Assembly (NCBI GenBank): GCA_963700775.1
Contig: CAVOYU010000012.1
Location: 62,001-126,000, forward strand
Direction of reading: 5' to 3'
Origin: Thermohalobaculum sp963700775
GTDB taxonomy: Bacteria; Pseudomonadota; Alphaproteobacteria; Rhodobacterales; Rhodobacteraceae
Length of the DNA: 64,000 nucleotides
The notes under the pieces are model-generated. The model did not search any database, was not told the origin of the DNA, and saw only the letters and a list, made by a program, of their open reading frames with translations. A program made the position numbers and the translations under genes. Of the stretch, positions 11,998 through 21,717 are shown piece after piece; the first letter of the stretch is position 1; the number at the start of each line of letters is the position of its first letter.

Positions 11998-12026
11998 TTG
12001 ACCTCCATCGTGGCGCCGTTTAGACA
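11998..12026 (+). promoter_or_regulatory. nuoA: Candidate sigma-70 promoter of the nuo operon
   Basis: TTGACC, a 17-base spacer and TAGACA lie 42 bases before the nuoA start. The -35 matches five of six positions; the -10 is weaker. No second candidate of equal quality was seen in the 191 bases between tRNA-Asp and nuoA. Confidence 0.45.
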
Positions 12027-12068
12027 CTGCTGCAGTGCCGAAGAACGGCTGTATGGGGAGGTGCGGCG

Positions 12069-12434
12069 ATGGATGACATTCTGCGCGAATACCTGCCGAT
12101 CCTGGTCTTCCTCGGCCTCGCCATCGCGCTTGGGCTGGTGCTGATGCTGGCGGCGCTGGTACTGGCTGTCCGCCGCCCGGACCCCGAGAAGATTTCGGCA
12201 TATGAGTGCGGCTTCAATGCCTTCGACGACGCGCGCATGAAATTCGACGTCCGCTTCTACCTCGTGTCGATCCTGTTCATCATCTTCGACCTCGAAATCG
12301 CCTTCCTGTTCCCCTGGGCGGCCGCCTTTGGAAGCCTGTCGACGGTGGCGTTCTGGTCGATGATGGTGTTCCTTGGCGTCCTGACCATCGGCTTTGCCTA
12401 TGAGTGGAAGAAGGGGGCGCTGGAATGGGAGTGA
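12069..12434 (+). CDS. nuoA: NADH-quinone oxidoreductase subunit A
   Basis: NuoA is a small membrane subunit of complex I next to the quinone site. The 121 aa protein has three hydrophobic segments and the conserved YECGFNAFDDAR loop that contacts the quinone chamber. GGGAGGTG precedes the ATG. It is the first gene of the nuo operon and its end overlaps the nuoB start by ten bases. Confidence 0.95.
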   Translation: MDDILREYLPILVFLGLAIALGLVLMLAALVLAVRRPDPEKISAYECGFNAFDDARMKFDVRFYLVSILFIIFDLEIAFLFPWAAAFGSLSTVAFWSMMVFLGVLTIGFAYEWKKGALEWE

Positions 12435-12970
12435 GCCCGACCATGAGCGGCGGCGCGATGCAGGCCGGGGCTGACAAGGACGTGCTGGCAGGCCATATCT
12501 CGAACGAACTGGCCGACAAGGGTTTCATCCTGACTACGGCGGACGACCTGATAAATTGGGCGCGCACCGGCTCGCTGTTCTGGATGACCTTCGGGCTCGC
12601 CTGCTGTGCAGTCGAGATGATGCACACCTCGATGCCGCGCTACGATGTCGAGCGCTTCGGATTTGCGCCGCGCGCCAGCCCGCGCCAGTCGGACGTGATG
12701 ATCGTCGCTGGCACGCTGACCAATAAGATGGCGCCGGCTCTCCGCAAGGTCTACGACCAGATGCCCGAGCCGCGCTACGTGATCTCGATGGGCTCCTGCG
12801 CCAATGGCGGGGGCTACTACCACTACAGCTATTCGGTGGTGCGTGGCTGCGACCGGATCGTGCCGGTCGACATCTATGTACCCGGTTGCCCGCCGACTGC
12901 CGAGGCGCTGCTCTACGGCATACTGCAGTTGCAGCGGAAGATCCGCCGCACCGGCACCATCACGCGCTGA
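12425..12970 (+). CDS. nuoB: NADH-quinone oxidoreductase subunit B
   Basis: NuoB holds the terminal iron-sulfur cluster N2, which passes electrons to quinone. The 181 aa product shows all four ligands: Cys60 and Cys61 in GLACCAVEMM, Cys125 in GSCANGGG and Cys155 in PGCPPTAEAL. I place the start at the ATG at 12425 (MGVSPTMSGG), overlapping the nuoA stop; an in-frame GTG 21 bases upstream is possible. Overlap with nuoA indicates translational coupling. Confidence 0.95.
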   Translation: MGVSPTMSGGAMQAGADKDVLAGHISNELADKGFILTTADDLINWARTGSLFWMTFGLACCAVEMMHTSMPRYDVERFGFAPRASPRQSDVMIVAGTLTNKMAPALRKVYDQMPEPRYVISMGSCANGGGYYHYSYSVVRGCDRIVPVDIYVPGCPPTAEALLYGILQLQRKIRRTGTITR

Positions 12971-12982
12971 GGGAGGGCCCGG

Positions 12983-13585
12983 ATGTCGGACGCGCTCAAC
13001 GAACTTGGCGAACTGATCGCCTTGGCGCAGCCGGAGGCAGTGCGCGGCCACGAGGTCGGTCATGGCGAATTGACGATCGCCGCGGCGCCTGCGGGCGTCC
13101 GCCGTCTGATCGGCTATCTGCGCGACAATACCGCCTGTGCCTTCACCACGCTGATCGACATAACCGCCGTGGACTGGCCGGGCCGCGAGCGGCGCTTTGA
13201 CATGGTCTATCATTTTCTGTCGATGCCGCAGAACCAGCGCATTCGGGTCAAGATGGCGGTCGCCGAGGACGAGGTCGTGCCCTCGATCAACGACCTTCAC
13301 CCCTCCGCAAACTGGTACGAGCGCGAAGTCTTCGACATGTACGGTATCATGTTCTCGGGCCACCCGGACATGCGCCGCATACTGACCGACTACGGGTTCC
13401 GCGGCTATCCCCTGCGAAAGGATTTCCCGACGACCGGCTATGTCGAGGTCCGCTATGACGAGACAGCGAAGCGTGTCGTCTACGAGCCGGTTAAGCTGGT
13501 GCAGGACTATCGGCTGTTCGACTTCATGAGCCCGTGGGAAGGCGCGCAGTATATTCTGCCCGGCGATGAGAAGAAGGAGGCCTGA
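12983..13585 (+). CDS. nuoC: NADH-quinone oxidoreductase subunit C
   Basis: NuoC is the 30 kDa subunit of the peripheral arm and packs against NuoD. The 200 aa protein carries the family signature EREVFDMYGIMFSGHPDMRR and then RGYPLRKDFP. It stands as a separate gene rather than the NuoCD fusion of enterics. A GGGAGGG ribosome site precedes the ATG, and it follows nuoB by 12 bases. Confidence 0.95.
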   Translation: MSDALNELGELIALAQPEAVRGHEVGHGELTIAAAPAGVRRLIGYLRDNTACAFTTLIDITAVDWPGRERRFDMVYHFLSMPQNQRIRVKMAVAEDEVVPSINDLHPSANWYEREVFDMYGIMFSGHPDMRRILTDYGFRGYPLRKDFPTTGYVEVRYDETAKRVVYEPVKLVQDYRLFDFMSPWEGAQYILPGDEKKEA

Positions 13586-13588
13586 CCC

Positions 13589-13777
13589 ATGGGCCAGATG
13601 CTGGTCTTTTTGGTTGCGGCGGTCCTGACGGTGATCCCGTTCTGGCGGATACTCCCGAGAGCCGGGGTTGCTGCGCCTTGGGCACTGGCAGCGGTGATCC
13701 CCTTCGGCGCGCTAGTGCTGCTTTGGGTCCTGGCGTTCCGCAAATGGCCAGGCGACATGCCGGGCCAAGGGGTATGA
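13589..13777 (+). CDS. Small two-helix membrane protein in the nuo operon
   Basis: A 62 aa protein (opening MGQMLVFLVAAVLTVIPFWR) with two hydrophobic segments, about 2-20 and 28-48, and a charged tail. It begins three bases after nuoC and its stop overlaps the nuoD ATG as ATGA, so it is translated with its neighbours and is almost certainly real. I do not recognise a named family. It may be an assembly factor or accessory subunit of complex I, which is inference from position only. Confidence 0.75.
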   Translation: MGQMLVFLVAAVLTVIPFWRILPRAGVAAPWALAAVIPFGALVLLWVLAFRKWPGDMPGQGV

Positions 13778-14985
13778 CCATGGATGGCGGCAAGCTCTCC
13801 GGCGAACAGCGGATCCGCAATTTCAACATCAATTTCGGACCGCAACACCCGGCGGCGCATGGTGTGCTGCGGCTCGTCCTGGAGCTCGACGGCGAGATTG
13901 TCGAGCGCTGCGACCCGCATATCGGCTTGCTGCACCGCGGCACCGAGAAGCTGATGGAAAGCCGCACCTACCTGCAGAACCTGCCCTATTTCGACCGGCT
14001 GGACTATGTCGCCCCGATGAACCAGGAGCATGCTTGGTGCCTGGCGATCGAGAAGCTGGCCGGTATCGATGTGCCGCATCGCGGCTCGCTGGTCCGGGTG
14101 CTCTATTCCGAGATGGGCCGTATCCTGAACCATCTGCTGAATGTGACCACACAGGCTATGGATGTGGGCGCGCTGACGCCCCCGCTCTGGGGTTTCGAGG
14201 AGCGCGAGAAACTGATGGTTTTCTATGAGCGCGCCTGCGGGGCGCGGCTCCACGCCGCCTATTTTCGCCCCGGAGGCGTGCACCGGGACCTTACGCCGCA
14301 GCTCTGCGACGACATCTGGCAGTGGACGGAGGAGTTCCCGCAGGTGCTCGACGATCTCGAGGGGCTCCTGACCGAGAATCGCATCTTCAAGCAGCGCAAT
14401 GTCGATATTGGTGTCGTCAGTTTGGAGGAGGCTCAAGCCTACGGCTTCTCAGGCGTGATGGTGCGTGGCTCGGGCTGGGCCTGGGACCTGCGCCGGGCGC
14501 AACCCTACGAGTGCTACTCCGACTTCGACTTCCTGATCCCGGTCGGCAAGAACGGCGATTGCTACGACCGCTATCTCTGCCGCATGGAGGAGATGCGCGA
14601 GTCGACCAAGATCATGCGCCAGGCGCTGGAGAAGATGGACAAGTGCCAGGGCGACCCGGTGGTGACGCAGAACCACAAGTTCTCGCCGCCGAAGCGGGCC
14701 GCGATGAAGACCTCGATGGAGGCCCTGATCCACCACTTCAAGCTCTATACCGAGGGCTTCCACGTGCCTGCGGGTGAGGTCTATGCCTATGTCGAGGCGC
14801 CGAAGGGCGAGTTCGGCGTCTATCTGGTGAGCGACGGGACCAACAAGCCCTACAAGTGCAAGATCCGCGCGCCTGGCTACCCGCATCTCGCGGCTATGGA
14901 CCATATCGGCCGCGGTCACCAGCTTGCGGACGTCTCGGCGATCATCGGTTCGCTGGACGTCGTGTTCGGGGAGATCGACCGGTGA
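13774..14985 (+). CDS. nuoD: NADH-quinone oxidoreductase subunit D
   Basis: NuoD is the 49 kDa subunit that, with NuoB, forms the quinone-reduction site. The 403 aa protein has GPQHPAAHGVLR, whose His contacts the quinone head group, and LHRGTEKL. The ATG at 13774 overlaps the stop of the small upstream gene (ATGA); a second ATG at 13780 has better spacing to AAGGGG and would remove two residues. Its own stop overlaps the GTG of nuoE. Confidence 0.95.
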   Translation: MTMDGGKLSGEQRIRNFNINFGPQHPAAHGVLRLVLELDGEIVERCDPHIGLLHRGTEKLMESRTYLQNLPYFDRLDYVAPMNQEHAWCLAIEKLAGIDVPHRGSLVRVLYSEMGRILNHLLNVTTQAMDVGALTPPLWGFEEREKLMVFYERACGARLHAAYFRPGGVHRDLTPQLCDDIWQWTEEFPQVLDDLEGLLTENRIFKQRNVDIGVVSLEEAQAYGFSGVMVRGSGWAWDLRRAQPYECYSDFDFLIPVGKNGDCYDRYLCRMEEMRESTKIMRQALEKMDKCQGDPVVTQNHKFSPPKRAAMKTSMEALIHHFKLYTEGFHVPAGEVYAYVEAPKGEFGVYLVSDGTNKPYKCKIRAPGYPHLAAMDHIGRGHQLADVSAIIGSLDVVFGEIDR

Positions 14986-16022
14986 GCCTGCGCCGCCTGC
15001 ACCACACTCAGCCCGAGAGCTTCGCCTTTACGCCGGCAAACGCCGAGTGGGCGAAGCGCCAGATCGCGAAATTTCCGGAGGGTCGGCAGGCCAGTGCCGT
15101 GATCCCACTGCTGTGGCGGGGGCAGGAGCAGGAGGGCTGGGTCACCCGGCCGATGATCGAGCACGTGGCGAAGATGCTCGGCATGGCCGACATCCGGGTG
15201 CTCGAGGTCGCCAGCTTCTATTTCATGTTCCAGCTGCAGCCGGTTGGGTCGGTTGCGCATATCCAGGTCTGCGGCACCACCTCCTGCATGATCTGCGGAG
15301 CCGAGGACCTGGTCGCCGTATGCAAGGAGAAGATCGCGCCCAACCCGCACGAGCTCTCGCCCGACGGCAAGTTCTCGTGGGAGGAAGTCGAGTGCCTGGG
15401 CGCCTGTTCGAATGCGCCGATGGCACAGATTGGCAAGGATTACTACGAGGATCTGACTGCGGCGATGCTCGGCGAGTTGATCGATGCGTTGGGTCGCGGC
15501 GACGTTCCTCGGCCCGGGCCCCAGAACGGCCGCTTCGCCTCGGAGCCAGCAGGCGGCCTGACCTCGCTAAAGGGCAAGCCCAAGCACGAGGCCAATGCAT
15601 CGATCGAGCTGGCGCTGGCGCAGGGCGACACGGTTGCCCGGATCACGGGCGAGCCGGGGAAGATGAAGGCCAGGATCGCCGCGAAGCCGGCGCCAGCGGT
15701 CACGCCAGCGCCCAAGGCGGAAGCGAAACCTGCCGCCAAGGCGGCGCCGAAGCCCGCCGCGCCAGCGGCCGAAGCCGAGAGAACGAAGCCCGCTTTGCTG
15801 ACGGCGGCCCGCGGCGGCCAACCGGATGACCTGAAGCGGATCAAGGGCATAGGCCCCAAGATCGAGGGCATCCTGCACGGGCTCGGCATCTACCATTTCG
15901 ACCAGATCGCCGGCTGGACCGAGGCCGAGGTCGCATGGGTCGACGTGCAGCTGCGGTTCAAGGGCCGGATCGGGCGCGAGGACTGGATCGCTCAGGCGAA
16001 GGCCCTGGCGGGGAAGGGGTGA
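14982..16022 (+). CDS. nuoE: NADH-quinone oxidoreductase subunit E with C-terminal helical extension
   Basis: NuoE binds the off-path [2Fe-2S] cluster N1a in the NADH module. Residues 1-165 form the thioredoxin-like 24 kDa domain with ligands Cys97, Cys102, Cys138 and Cys142. The protein continues to 346 aa, about twice the normal length: an Ala/Pro/Lys-rich linker (about 215-275) leads to a C-terminal domain with DDLKRIKGIGPKIEGIL and GIYHFDQIAGWTEAEVAW, a helix-hairpin-helix-like fold seen in predicted H3TH proteins. Such an extension is known for some Rhodobacterales NuoE proteins; its job is unknown. The start is GTG at 14982, overlapping nuoD. Confidence 0.93.
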   Translation: MSLRRLHHTQPESFAFTPANAEWAKRQIAKFPEGRQASAVIPLLWRGQEQEGWVTRPMIEHVAKMLGMADIRVLEVASFYFMFQLQPVGSVAHIQVCGTTSCMICGAEDLVAVCKEKIAPNPHELSPDGKFSWEEVECLGACSNAPMAQIGKDYYEDLTAAMLGELIDALGRGDVPRPGPQNGRFASEPAGGLTSLKGKPKHEANASIELALAQGDTVARITGEPGKMKARIAAKPAPAVTPAPKAEAKPAAKAAPKPAAPAAEAERTKPALLTAARGGQPDDLKRIKGIGPKIEGILHGLGIYHFDQIAGWTEAEVAWVDVQLRFKGRIGREDWIAQAKALAGKG

Positions 16023-16028
16023 CGGCCG

Positions 16029-17325
<1,297 letters not shown>

Positions 17326-17331
17326 GACCCC

Positions 17332-17586
17332 ATGTGCCACTCGGTCGAGATGTACCTGCCGGAGATCACCCGGGCCGCTGCCGAGCAGCGGGTCGGCCAG
17401 CGGTGCGGGGCCGAGGCCCGGTCGGGCTTCGGAGCGATCCTGGCCGGTGTCGTGCGGCTGCTCAACCTTGAGCAGGTGGCTAAGCCATTGGAAAACAAGG
17501 AACAGCGGTTTGAGCACGTTTTATGGTTAATGGAACGTGAGGCGTGCGCGTCCCCGGCGGCGGTCGTGCCAGGGGCCGGCAAATGA
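17332..17586 (+). CDS. Doubtful 84 aa open frame between nuoF and the DUF3291 gene
   Basis: An open frame starting MCHSVEMYLPEITRAAAEQR fills the gap after nuoF. The first half has coding-like composition, but the second half runs through the 73-bp repeat at 17458-17530 and would be translated from it. No family is recognised and no clear ribosome site is visible. It may be a small accessory gene whose 3' end was altered by the repeat, or chance. Confidence 0.3.
   Translation: MCHSVEMYLPEITRAAAEQRVGQRCGAEARSGFGAILAGVVRLLNLEQVAKPLENKEQRFEHVLWLMEREACASPAAVVPGAGK
17458..17530. repeat. 73-bp dispersed element, copy 1
   Basis: This stretch is closely similar to 34241-34313 over the same 73-base length. 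Shared blocks are CTGCTCAAC, TTGAGCAGG, GGCTAAG, GTTTGAGCA and TTATGGTTAA. The first 18 bases form a near-perfect palindrome with one centre mismatch. The opposite strand of the last block reads TTAACCAT, the half-site described for the cell-cycle regulator CtrA in alphaproteobacteria. It lies inside the nuo operon, just before the DUF3291 gene. Confidence 0.7.
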
Positions 17587-18089
17587 CGGGGGCAAAGCGG
17601 AACATGCACCTCGCCGAGCTCAATGTCGGGCGGCTGCTCGCGCCCACCGATGACCCGCGCGTGGCCGAGTTCATGGCCGCGCTCGACCGGGTCAACGGGC
17701 TCGGCAAGCGCATGCCCGGCTTCGTCTGGATGATGGAGGGCTCGGGCGAGCCCGGAACCGGCAACACCGAGAACCATATCGGCGACGACCCGCAATTCGT
17801 GGCCAATCTCACGGTCTGGGAGAGCGTCGAGACGCTGGAGGCGTTCGTCTGGAACACCGTCCACCGCCAGTTCTACGAGCGCCGGGCGGAGTGGTTCGAG
17901 ATCCTCGGCGCCATGCATTTCGTCATGTGGTGGGTGCCGGCAGGGCATGTCCCGACGCTCGCCGAGGGGCTGGAGCGGCTGGAGCATCTGCGCGCCCATG
18001 GCGACAGCGACCATGCCTTCGGCTGGACGCATCTGACCGAGGCGCGGTTGTGGCGAACGCAGCGCTGCGCCCGCATCGCGGCGGAATAG
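17583..18089 (+). CDS. DUF3291 domain-containing protein
   Basis: A 168 aa protein with MHLAELNVGRLLAPTDDPR, PGFVWMMEGSGE, NLTVWESVETLEAFVW and MHFVMWWVPAGHVPTLAEG, the conserved segments of DUF3291, a ferredoxin-like fold related to antibiotic-biosynthesis monooxygenases. Function is unknown. The start at 17583 is chosen; ATG at 17604 is an alternative that begins exactly at the domain. It lies between nuoF and nuoG, where it is not a standard complex I gene, and a 73-bp dispersed repeat sits directly upstream. It was probably inserted into the operon and is co-transcribed, with nuoG starting 16 bases later. Confidence 0.85.
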   Translation: MTGAKRNMHLAELNVGRLLAPTDDPRVAEFMAALDRVNGLGKRMPGFVWMMEGSGEPGTGNTENHIGDDPQFVANLTVWESVETLEAFVWNTVHRQFYERRAEWFEILGAMHFVMWWVPAGHVPTLAEGLERLEHLRAHGDSDHAFGWTHLTEARLWRTQRCARIAAE

Positions 18090-18105
18090 GAAGGAGCGAG
18101 GCGGC

Positions 18106-20136
18106 ATGACCGACCTGCGCAAGATCATCATCGACGGCATCGAGGTCGAGGCCGACCCCAGCCTGACCCTGATCCAGGCCTGCGAGCAGGCGGGAATCGA
18201 GATTCCGCGCTTCTGCTACCATGAGCGCCTGTCGATCGCCGGCAATTGCCGCATGTGCCTGGTCGAGGTCGTCGGCGGCCCTCCGAAGCCCGCCGCCTCG
18301 TGCCACATGCAGGTGAAGGACCTCCGCCCAGGTCCGGAAGGCCAGCCGCCGGTGGTCAAGACCAACTCGCCGATGGTCAAGAAGGCCCGCGAGGGGGTGA
18401 TGGAATTCCTGCTGATCAATCACCCGCTGGATTGTCCGATCTGCGATCAGGGCGGCGAGTGCGACCTGCAGGACCAGGCGATGGCCTACGGCGTCGACTT
18501 CTCGCGCTACCGCGAGCCGAAGCGCGCTGCGATCGACATCGACCTCGGGCCGCTGGTCAAGACCGAGATGACCCGCTGCATCTCCTGCACCCGCTGCGTC
18601 CGCTTCATCACCGAGGTGGCCGGCGTGCCCGAGATGGGCCAGACCGGCCGGGGCGAGGATTCCGAGATCGTGAGCTATCTCGACGCCGCGCTGACCTCGG
18701 AGATGCAGGGCAACGTGATCGACCTCTGCCCGGTCGGCGCGCTGACCTCGAAGCCCTATGCCTTCACCGCCCGGCCCTGGGAGCTGACCAAGACCCAGTC
18801 GATCGACGTGATGGACGCGCTCGGCTCGAACATCCGGGTCGACGTGCGCGGCCGCGAGGTGATGCGCATCCAGCCCCGCAACCATGACGGGGTGAACGAG
18901 GAGTGGCTGGCCGATCGCTCGCGCTTCGTCTGGGACGGGCTGCGCCGCCAGCGGCTGGACAAGCCCTATGTGCGCGAAAACGGCAAGCTTCGTCCGGCGA
19001 GTTGGGGCGAGGCATTCACGGCGGTGGCCGCGGCGCTAAAGGTGGCGGGCAAGGATGTCGCCGCGGTGGCGGGCGACCTCGTGCCGGTCGAGGCGGCCTG
19101 GGCGCTGAAGCAGCTCCTCGCGTCGCTCGGCTCCGACCGCCACGACTGCCGCCAGGACGGTGCCGCGCTGCCCGCGGGCAACCGCTCGGGCTATGTCGGC
19201 ACCGCCCGGATCGAGGAGATCGAGGCCTCGCGCGCGATCCTTCTGGTCGGAACCAACCCGCGCGCCGAGGCACCGGTGCTGAACGCGCGCATCCGCAAGG
19301 CCTGGACCCAGGGCGCCGAGGTGGCGGTGATCGGGCCGGACGTGGACCTGAGCTATCCGCACCATCGCATGGGCTCGGGTCCCGAGGCGCTGAAGGGCGA
19401 GACCCGGGGCAAGATCGTCGACTACATGAAGGGTGCGGCGGACCCGCTGGTGATCGTGGGGCAGGGTGCGCTCGCGCGCAAGGACGGCGCGGCGGTGCTG
19501 GGCGCCGTCATGGCGCTGGCCGCAGAAGGGGGCGCGAAGCTCCTGGTGCTGCACACCGCGGCGGGCCGGGTCGGCGCGATGGATGTGGGCTTCACCCACG
19601 AGGGCGGCATCGCCGGGGCGCTCGGCGGCGCGAAGCTGGTCTACAATCTCGGAGCCGACGAGATCGACATGCCGGGTGACGCATTCGTCGTCTACCACGG
19701 CAGCCACGGCGACCGCGGTGCGCACCGGGCCGACGTGATCCTGCCCGGAGCCGCCTGGACCGAACAGTCCGGCATCTACGTCAACACCGAGGGCCGGCCG
19801 CAGATGGCCAACCGCGCCGGCTTCCCGCCGGGCGAGGCCCGCGAGGACTGGGCAATCCTCAGGGCGCTGTCGGCCGAGCTCGGCCACAAGCTGCCCTTCG
19901 ACAGCCTGGCGCAGCTGCGCGCGCAGCTTTTCGAGGCGCTTCCGCATCTGGGCGCGCTGGACCAGGTGCCGGAGAACGACTGGCGGGCGGTGCCGGCTGG
20001 CGAGACGGGCGATGCGCCCTTCACCTCGACGGTCGCCGACCACTACCTTGTCAACCCGGTTTGCCGGGCGAGCCAGGTGATGGCCGAGCTCAGCCGCCTC
20101 GCGGCCGGGCGAAACCGGGCAATGGCGGCGGAGTGA
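18106..20136 (+). CDS. nuoG: NADH-quinone oxidoreductase subunit G
   Basis: NuoG carries clusters N1b, N4 and N5 in the electron-input module. The 676 aa protein starts with a plant-ferredoxin-like [2Fe-2S] domain (FCYHERLSIAGNCRMC), then the His/Cys N5 region and CPICDQGGECDLQDQ, CISCTRCVRF for N4, and a long degenerate molybdopterin-oxidoreductase-like C-terminal half. An AGGAGCGAGG ribosome site precedes the ATG. nuoH follows after four bases. Confidence 0.95.
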   Translation: MTDLRKIIIDGIEVEADPSLTLIQACEQAGIEIPRFCYHERLSIAGNCRMCLVEVVGGPPKPAASCHMQVKDLRPGPEGQPPVVKTNSPMVKKAREGVMEFLLINHPLDCPICDQGGECDLQDQAMAYGVDFSRYREPKRAAIDIDLGPLVKTEMTRCISCTRCVRFITEVAGVPEMGQTGRGEDSEIVSYLDAALTSEMQGNVIDLCPVGALTSKPYAFTARPWELTKTQSIDVMDALGSNIRVDVRGREVMRIQPRNHDGVNEEWLADRSRFVWDGLRRQRLDKPYVRENGKLRPASWGEAFTAVAAALKVAGKDVAAVAGDLVPVEAAWALKQLLASLGSDRHDCRQDGAALPAGNRSGYVGTARIEEIEASRAILLVGTNPRAEAPVLNARIRKAWTQGAEVAVIGPDVDLSYPHHRMGSGPEALKGETRGKIVDYMKGAADPLVIVGQGALARKDGAAVLGAVMALAAEGGAKLLVLHTAAGRVGAMDVGFTHEGGIAGALGGAKLVYNLGADEIDMPGDAFVVYHGSHGDRGAHRADVILPGAAWTEQSGIYVNTEGRPQMANRAGFPPGEAREDWAILRALSAELGHKLPFDSLAQLRAQLFEALPHLGALDQVPENDWRAVPAGETGDAPFTSTVADHYLVNPVCRASQVMAELSRLAAGRNRAMAAE

Positions 20137-20140
20137 GCAG

Positions 20141-21172
20141 ATGACAGAGTTCCTGAACTCCGGCCTCGGCATCTTCCTGATCATTCTGGCCCAGTGCCTG
20201 GCGGTCACGGTGGTGATCCTGGTGAGCCTGGCCTTCCTGCTCTACATGGACCGGAAGGTCTGGGCGGCGGTGCAGCTCCGCCGCGGCCCGAACGTTGTGG
20301 GACCCTGGGGCCTGTTCCAGTCGTTCGCCGACTTCATCAAGTTCGTGCTGAAGGAGGTCGTCATCCCCGCCGGGGCCGACAAGGTGGTGTTCCTGATCGC
20401 GCCGCTGATCACCTTCGTGCTGGCCTGCATCGCCTGGGTGGTGATCCCGTTCGCCGACGGCTGGGTGATCTCGGACCTGAATGTCGGGATCCTCTACATC
20501 TTCGCCATCTCGTCGCTCGGCGTCTACGGCATCATCATGGGCGGCTGGGCGTCGAACTCGAAATACCCGTTCCTGGGCGCGCTGCGCTCGGCGGCGCAGA
20601 TGGTCAGCTACGAGGTCTCGATCGGCCTGATCATCGTCGGCGTGCTGATCTCGACCGGCTCGCTGAACCTGAGCGACATCGTGCGCGCGCAGGACGGACG
20701 CTTCGGCTTCCTGAGCTGGTACTGGCTGCCGCATTTCCCGATGATGATCATCTTCTTCATCAGCGCGCACGCCGAGACCAACCGCCCGCCCTTCGACCTT
20801 CCCGAGGCGGAGTCCGAGCTGGTGGCGGGCTACCAGGTCGAATACTCCTCGACGCCCTACCTGCTGTTCATGATCGGCGAGTACATGAACATCGTGCTCA
20901 TGTGCGCGCTGATGACGATCCTGTTCTTCGGCGGCTGGCTGAGCCCGATCCCGGGGCTGCCCGACGGGGTGCTGTGGTTCGCCGCCAAGGTGGTGTTCTT
21001 CTTCTTCATATTCGCGATGACCAAGGCGATCGTGCCGCGTTACCGCTACGATCAGCTGATGCGGATCGGCTGGAAGGTGTTCCTGCCGCTGTCGCTCGGC
21101 TGGGTGGTGTTCGCGGCGGTGCTCGCGAGGCTGGGCGTGGTGGGCTATGCCCGCTTCGCGGTGGGAGGCTGA
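20141..21172 (+). CDS. nuoH: NADH-quinone oxidoreductase subunit H
   Basis: NuoH is the membrane subunit that joins the two arms and lines the quinone channel entrance. The 343 aa protein has about eight membrane helices, the RRGPNVVGPWG loop and the acidic signature ETNRPPFDLPEAESELVAGY that contributes the charged quinone-coupling residues. Four bases separate it from nuoG and one base from nuoI. Confidence 0.95.
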   Translation: MTEFLNSGLGIFLIILAQCLAVTVVILVSLAFLLYMDRKVWAAVQLRRGPNVVGPWGLFQSFADFIKFVLKEVVIPAGADKVVFLIAPLITFVLACIAWVVIPFADGWVISDLNVGILYIFAISSLGVYGIIMGGWASNSKYPFLGALRSAAQMVSYEVSIGLIIVGVLISTGSLNLSDIVRAQDGRFGFLSWYWLPHFPMMIIFFISAHAETNRPPFDLPEAESELVAGYQVEYSSTPYLLFMIGEYMNIVLMCALMTILFFGGWLSPIPGLPDGVLWFAAKVVFFFFIFAMTKAIVPRYRYDQLMRIGWKVFLPLSLGWVVFAAVLARLGVVGYARFAVGG

Positions 21173-21173
21173 G

Positions 21174-21665
21174 ATGGGTATCCCGTTCGACAAGGCGGTC
21201 CGCTACTTCCTGCTGACCGACATCCTGGCCGGGTTCCGGCTGGGCATGAAGTACTTCTTCAAGCCCAAGGCGACCGTGAACTACCCGTTCGAGAAGGGGC
21301 CGCTGAGCCCGCGCTTCCGCGGCGAGCACGCGCTCAGGCGCTACCCGAACGGCGAGGAGCGCTGCATCGCCTGCAAGCTCTGCGAGGCGATCTGCCCGGC
21401 CCAGGCGATCACCATCGAGGCGGAGCCGCGCGAGGACGGCTCGCGGCGGACGACGAAGTACGACATCGACATGACCAAGTGCATCTATTGCGGCTTCTGC
21501 CAGGAGGCCTGCCCGGTGGATGCGATCGTCGAGGGCCCGAACTTCGAGTTCGCCACCGAGACCCGCGAGGAGCTGTTCTACAACAAGGAGAAGCTGCTCG
21601 CGAACGGCGAGCGCTGGGAGCGCGAGATCGCGCGCAATATCGAAATGGACGCGCCCTACCGGTGA
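21174..21665 (+). CDS. nuoI: NADH-quinone oxidoreductase subunit I
   Basis: NuoI carries the two [4Fe-4S] clusters N6a and N6b on the path to N2. The 163 aa protein has two ferredoxin motifs, CIACKLCEAICPAQAI and CIYCGFCQEACPVDAI. The start at 21174 (MGIPFDKAVRYFLLTDI) follows the nuoH stop by one base. Confidence 0.95.
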   Translation: MGIPFDKAVRYFLLTDILAGFRLGMKYFFKPKATVNYPFEKGPLSPRFRGEHALRRYPNGEERCIACKLCEAICPAQAITIEAEPREDGSRRTTKYDIDMTKCIYCGFCQEACPVDAIVEGPNFEFATETREELFYNKEKLLANGERWEREIARNIEMDAPYR

Positions 21666-21717
21666 GTGGGCGATGGTGCGCGCAGACGCGCACCCTGCGA
21701 GAAAGAACGAGGGAAGC

